Assembly (NCBI RefSeq): GCF_000379605.1
Contig: NZ_KB902579.1
Location: 62,111 to 126,110, forward strand
Source of the DNA: Rhizobium giardinii bv. giardinii H152
Lineage (GTDB): Bacteria; Pseudomonadota; Alphaproteobacteria; Rhizobiales; Rhizobiaceae
Reading direction: 5' to 3'
DNA length: 64,000 nucleotides
Shown here one piece after another: positions 63,118-64,000 of this stretch. The position numbers and the translations under genes were made by a program. Numbering within the stretch: position 1 is the first letter of the stretch; every line of letters starts with the position of its first letter. The notes beneath the pieces were generated by a model. That model was not told the DNA's origin. It worked only from the letters and a program-made list of their open reading frames with translations, and made no database searches.

Positions 63118-63852
63118 TCATTCCTGCGTGGGCTTTACACTGAAGACATAGCCCACATTGCGAACAGATTGGATCAGCGTCGGGTTCTTTGGGTCACGCT
63201 CGATCTTCTTGCGCAGGCGCGCCACCTGGGCATCGATAGTGCGGTCGTAAGCCTCCATGTTGCGACTTCGCGTCAAGTCCATCAGCAATTCGCGGGTGAG
63301 CACGCGCCCGGCATGCTTTACAAGCACGCAAAGCATGTCGAATTCGCCCGTCGTCAAGGCCACGTCGCTGCCGTCGGACGCAAGCAATCGGCGGCGGCCC
63401 ACATTAAGCTGCCAGCCGTCGAAGCAGAAATTCTCCGTTGTCTCATCATCGCCCCTTGCGACCGGGGCCTGGTGGCGACGCAGCACACTCCGCACGCGTG
63501 CCAGAACTTCCCGCAGGTGAAAGGGCTTGGCGATGTAGTCGTCGGCGCCCACTTCCAACCCCACGATCCTGTCGATCACGTCATCTCGCCCCGTCAACAT
63601 GATGATCGGGATATTCGATCGGGAGCGGATATCCCGTGCCAACGCCAAACCATCTTCACCACCGGGAAGGACAAGATCGAGAAGGATAATGTCCGTCGCG
63701 GCCTTCGCCAGACAATCTCGCATCGCCGGGCCGTCTGACGCTGCGCTGACGCGAAATCCCTCACCCTCGAAGTAGCGGATCAGCATCTGCCGAATTCTGG
63801 CGTCGTCATCAACGACCAGGATGTGTTCTCTCCGTGTTGCAGTGTCTGACAT
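63118..63852 (-). CDS. OmpR/PhoB-type response regulator
   Basis: Two-domain regulator of 244 aa: receiver with ILVVDDD, phosphoacceptor D59 in IILLDLVLPGGEDG, Thr in IMLTGRDD and Lys in DDYIAKPFHLRE; then a winged helix (GRRRLLASDGSDVALTTGEF, ELLMDLTRSR, VRNVGYVFSVKP). OmpR-family proteins bind direct-repeat sites as tandem dimers. Two direct GCTGTTACA repeats 10 bp apart lie at 63874 and 63884, just upstream of ATG 63852, a good candidate for self-regulation. GAGGG precedes the start. A cognate kinase is not in view. Confidence 0.9.
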   Translation of the reverse strand: MSDTATRREHILVVDDDARIRQMLIRYFEGEGFRVSAASDGPAMRDCLAKAATDIILLDLVLPGGEDGLALARDIRSRSNIPIIMLTGRDDVIDRIVGLEVGADDYIAKPFHLREVLARVRSVLRRHQAPVARGDDETTENFCFDGWQLNVGRRRLLASDGSDVALTTGEFDMLCVLVKHAGRVLTRELLMDLTRSRNMEAYDRTIDAQVARLRKKIERDPKNPTLIQSVRNVGYVFSVKPTQE

Positions 63853-63873
63853 AGTGCCCTCGGCAGCGGCCAC

Positions 63874-63892
63874 GCTGTTACAAGCTGTTACA
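63874..63892. promoter_or_regulatory. Direct repeat GCTGTTACA x2 (OmpR-type site)
   Basis: Copies at 63874-63882 and 63884-63892, 10 bp centre to centre, the spacing usual for tandem binding of OmpR/PhoB-type regulators. They lie between the regulator gene and the divergent gene that starts at 63983. Confidence 0.5.
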
Positions 63893-63982
63893 CACTTGCG
63901 CAAAACCTTACATTCTCATCGTCACGCCGTCACCGGGCCAACTCAATTTGTCCGAACCACGTCGATCGGACAGGAGGGCACG

Positions 63983-64000
63983 ATGCTTGCGCGACCACAA
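63983..64000 (+). CDS. Start of a gene running off the right edge
   Basis: An AGGAGG ribosome-binding site precedes ATG 63983 by 5 nt; six codons (MLARPQ) are visible. It is divergent from the OmpR-type regulator gene. The product cannot be told. Confidence 0.5.

Overview
The window looks like a chromosome segment of an alphaproteobacterium of the order Hyphomicrobiales, most likely Rhizobiaceae. The grounds are high GC, a TTGA-N6-TCAA (FixK/FNR-type) regulon, a FixJ-type response regulator, and many protein families typical of rhizobia. I cannot name the genus from sequence alone.

Layout. (1) 1-4.1 kb is an ordinary backbone: aldo/keto reductase (cut by the left edge), an endonuclease/exonuclease/phosphatase-family protein, a NUDIX-like hydrolase and a PhzF-family protein, ending at an intact tRNA-Lys(CTT). 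(2) 4.13-21.99 kb is a 17.9 kb integrative element inserted into that tRNA. A perfect 49-bp direct repeat (anticodon loop to CCA end) flanks it, and a tyrosine recombinase lies just inside the right end. It carries a replication-like module (TopoVI-A/Toprim protein, Toprim primase, RepA-like ATPase), an AlpA-type regulator, small phage-like genes, decayed phage genes, an MmeI-like type IIL restriction-modification protein, two HNH-type proteins, a DUF2726 protein and an unrecognised 804-residue protein with a zinc ribbon and a PD-(D/E)xK-like nuclease motif. (3) 22-56 kb is an accessory sulfatase region. It holds four periplasmic sulfatases, a formylglycine-generating enzyme (FGE) that would mature them, a two-component system (HK with a substrate-binding-protein-like sensor, FixJ-like RR, lone receiver), a multihaem cytochrome c/TPR protein, a HAD phosphatase-like protein, outer-membrane barrels, an OmpA-like protein and several envelope proteins. 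It is scattered with duplicated remnants and pseudogenes (IS1595 transposase piece, DUF1254-like, HAD tail, OmpA tail, barrel tail, lipocalin, ketopantoate reductase). (4) 56.9-64 kb looks like a microaerobic/stress cluster: GNAT, Zn alcohol dehydrogenase, DksA/TraR protein, MBL/beta-CASP hydrolase, a membrane protein, a triple-BON protein and an OmpR-type regulator. Four perfect TTGA-N6-TCAA boxes stand in front of its transcription units.

How the parts work together. The most striking unexplained signal is a 19-bp palindromic box (best copy GTATGTTACAGTAATATAC). It occurs seven times between 47.3 and 51.9 kb, always in gaps. It stands before sulfatase 3, a lost HAD gene, a small helical protein, the DUF2147 gene, FGE, the Cys-rich/OmpA unit and sulfatase 4. 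In three copies a TAGNNT hexamer starts exactly 23 nt after the box, as expected for a class II activator site. I infer one regulator, possibly the FixJ-like protein encoded in the region, that co-induces sulfatases with their maturation enzyme.
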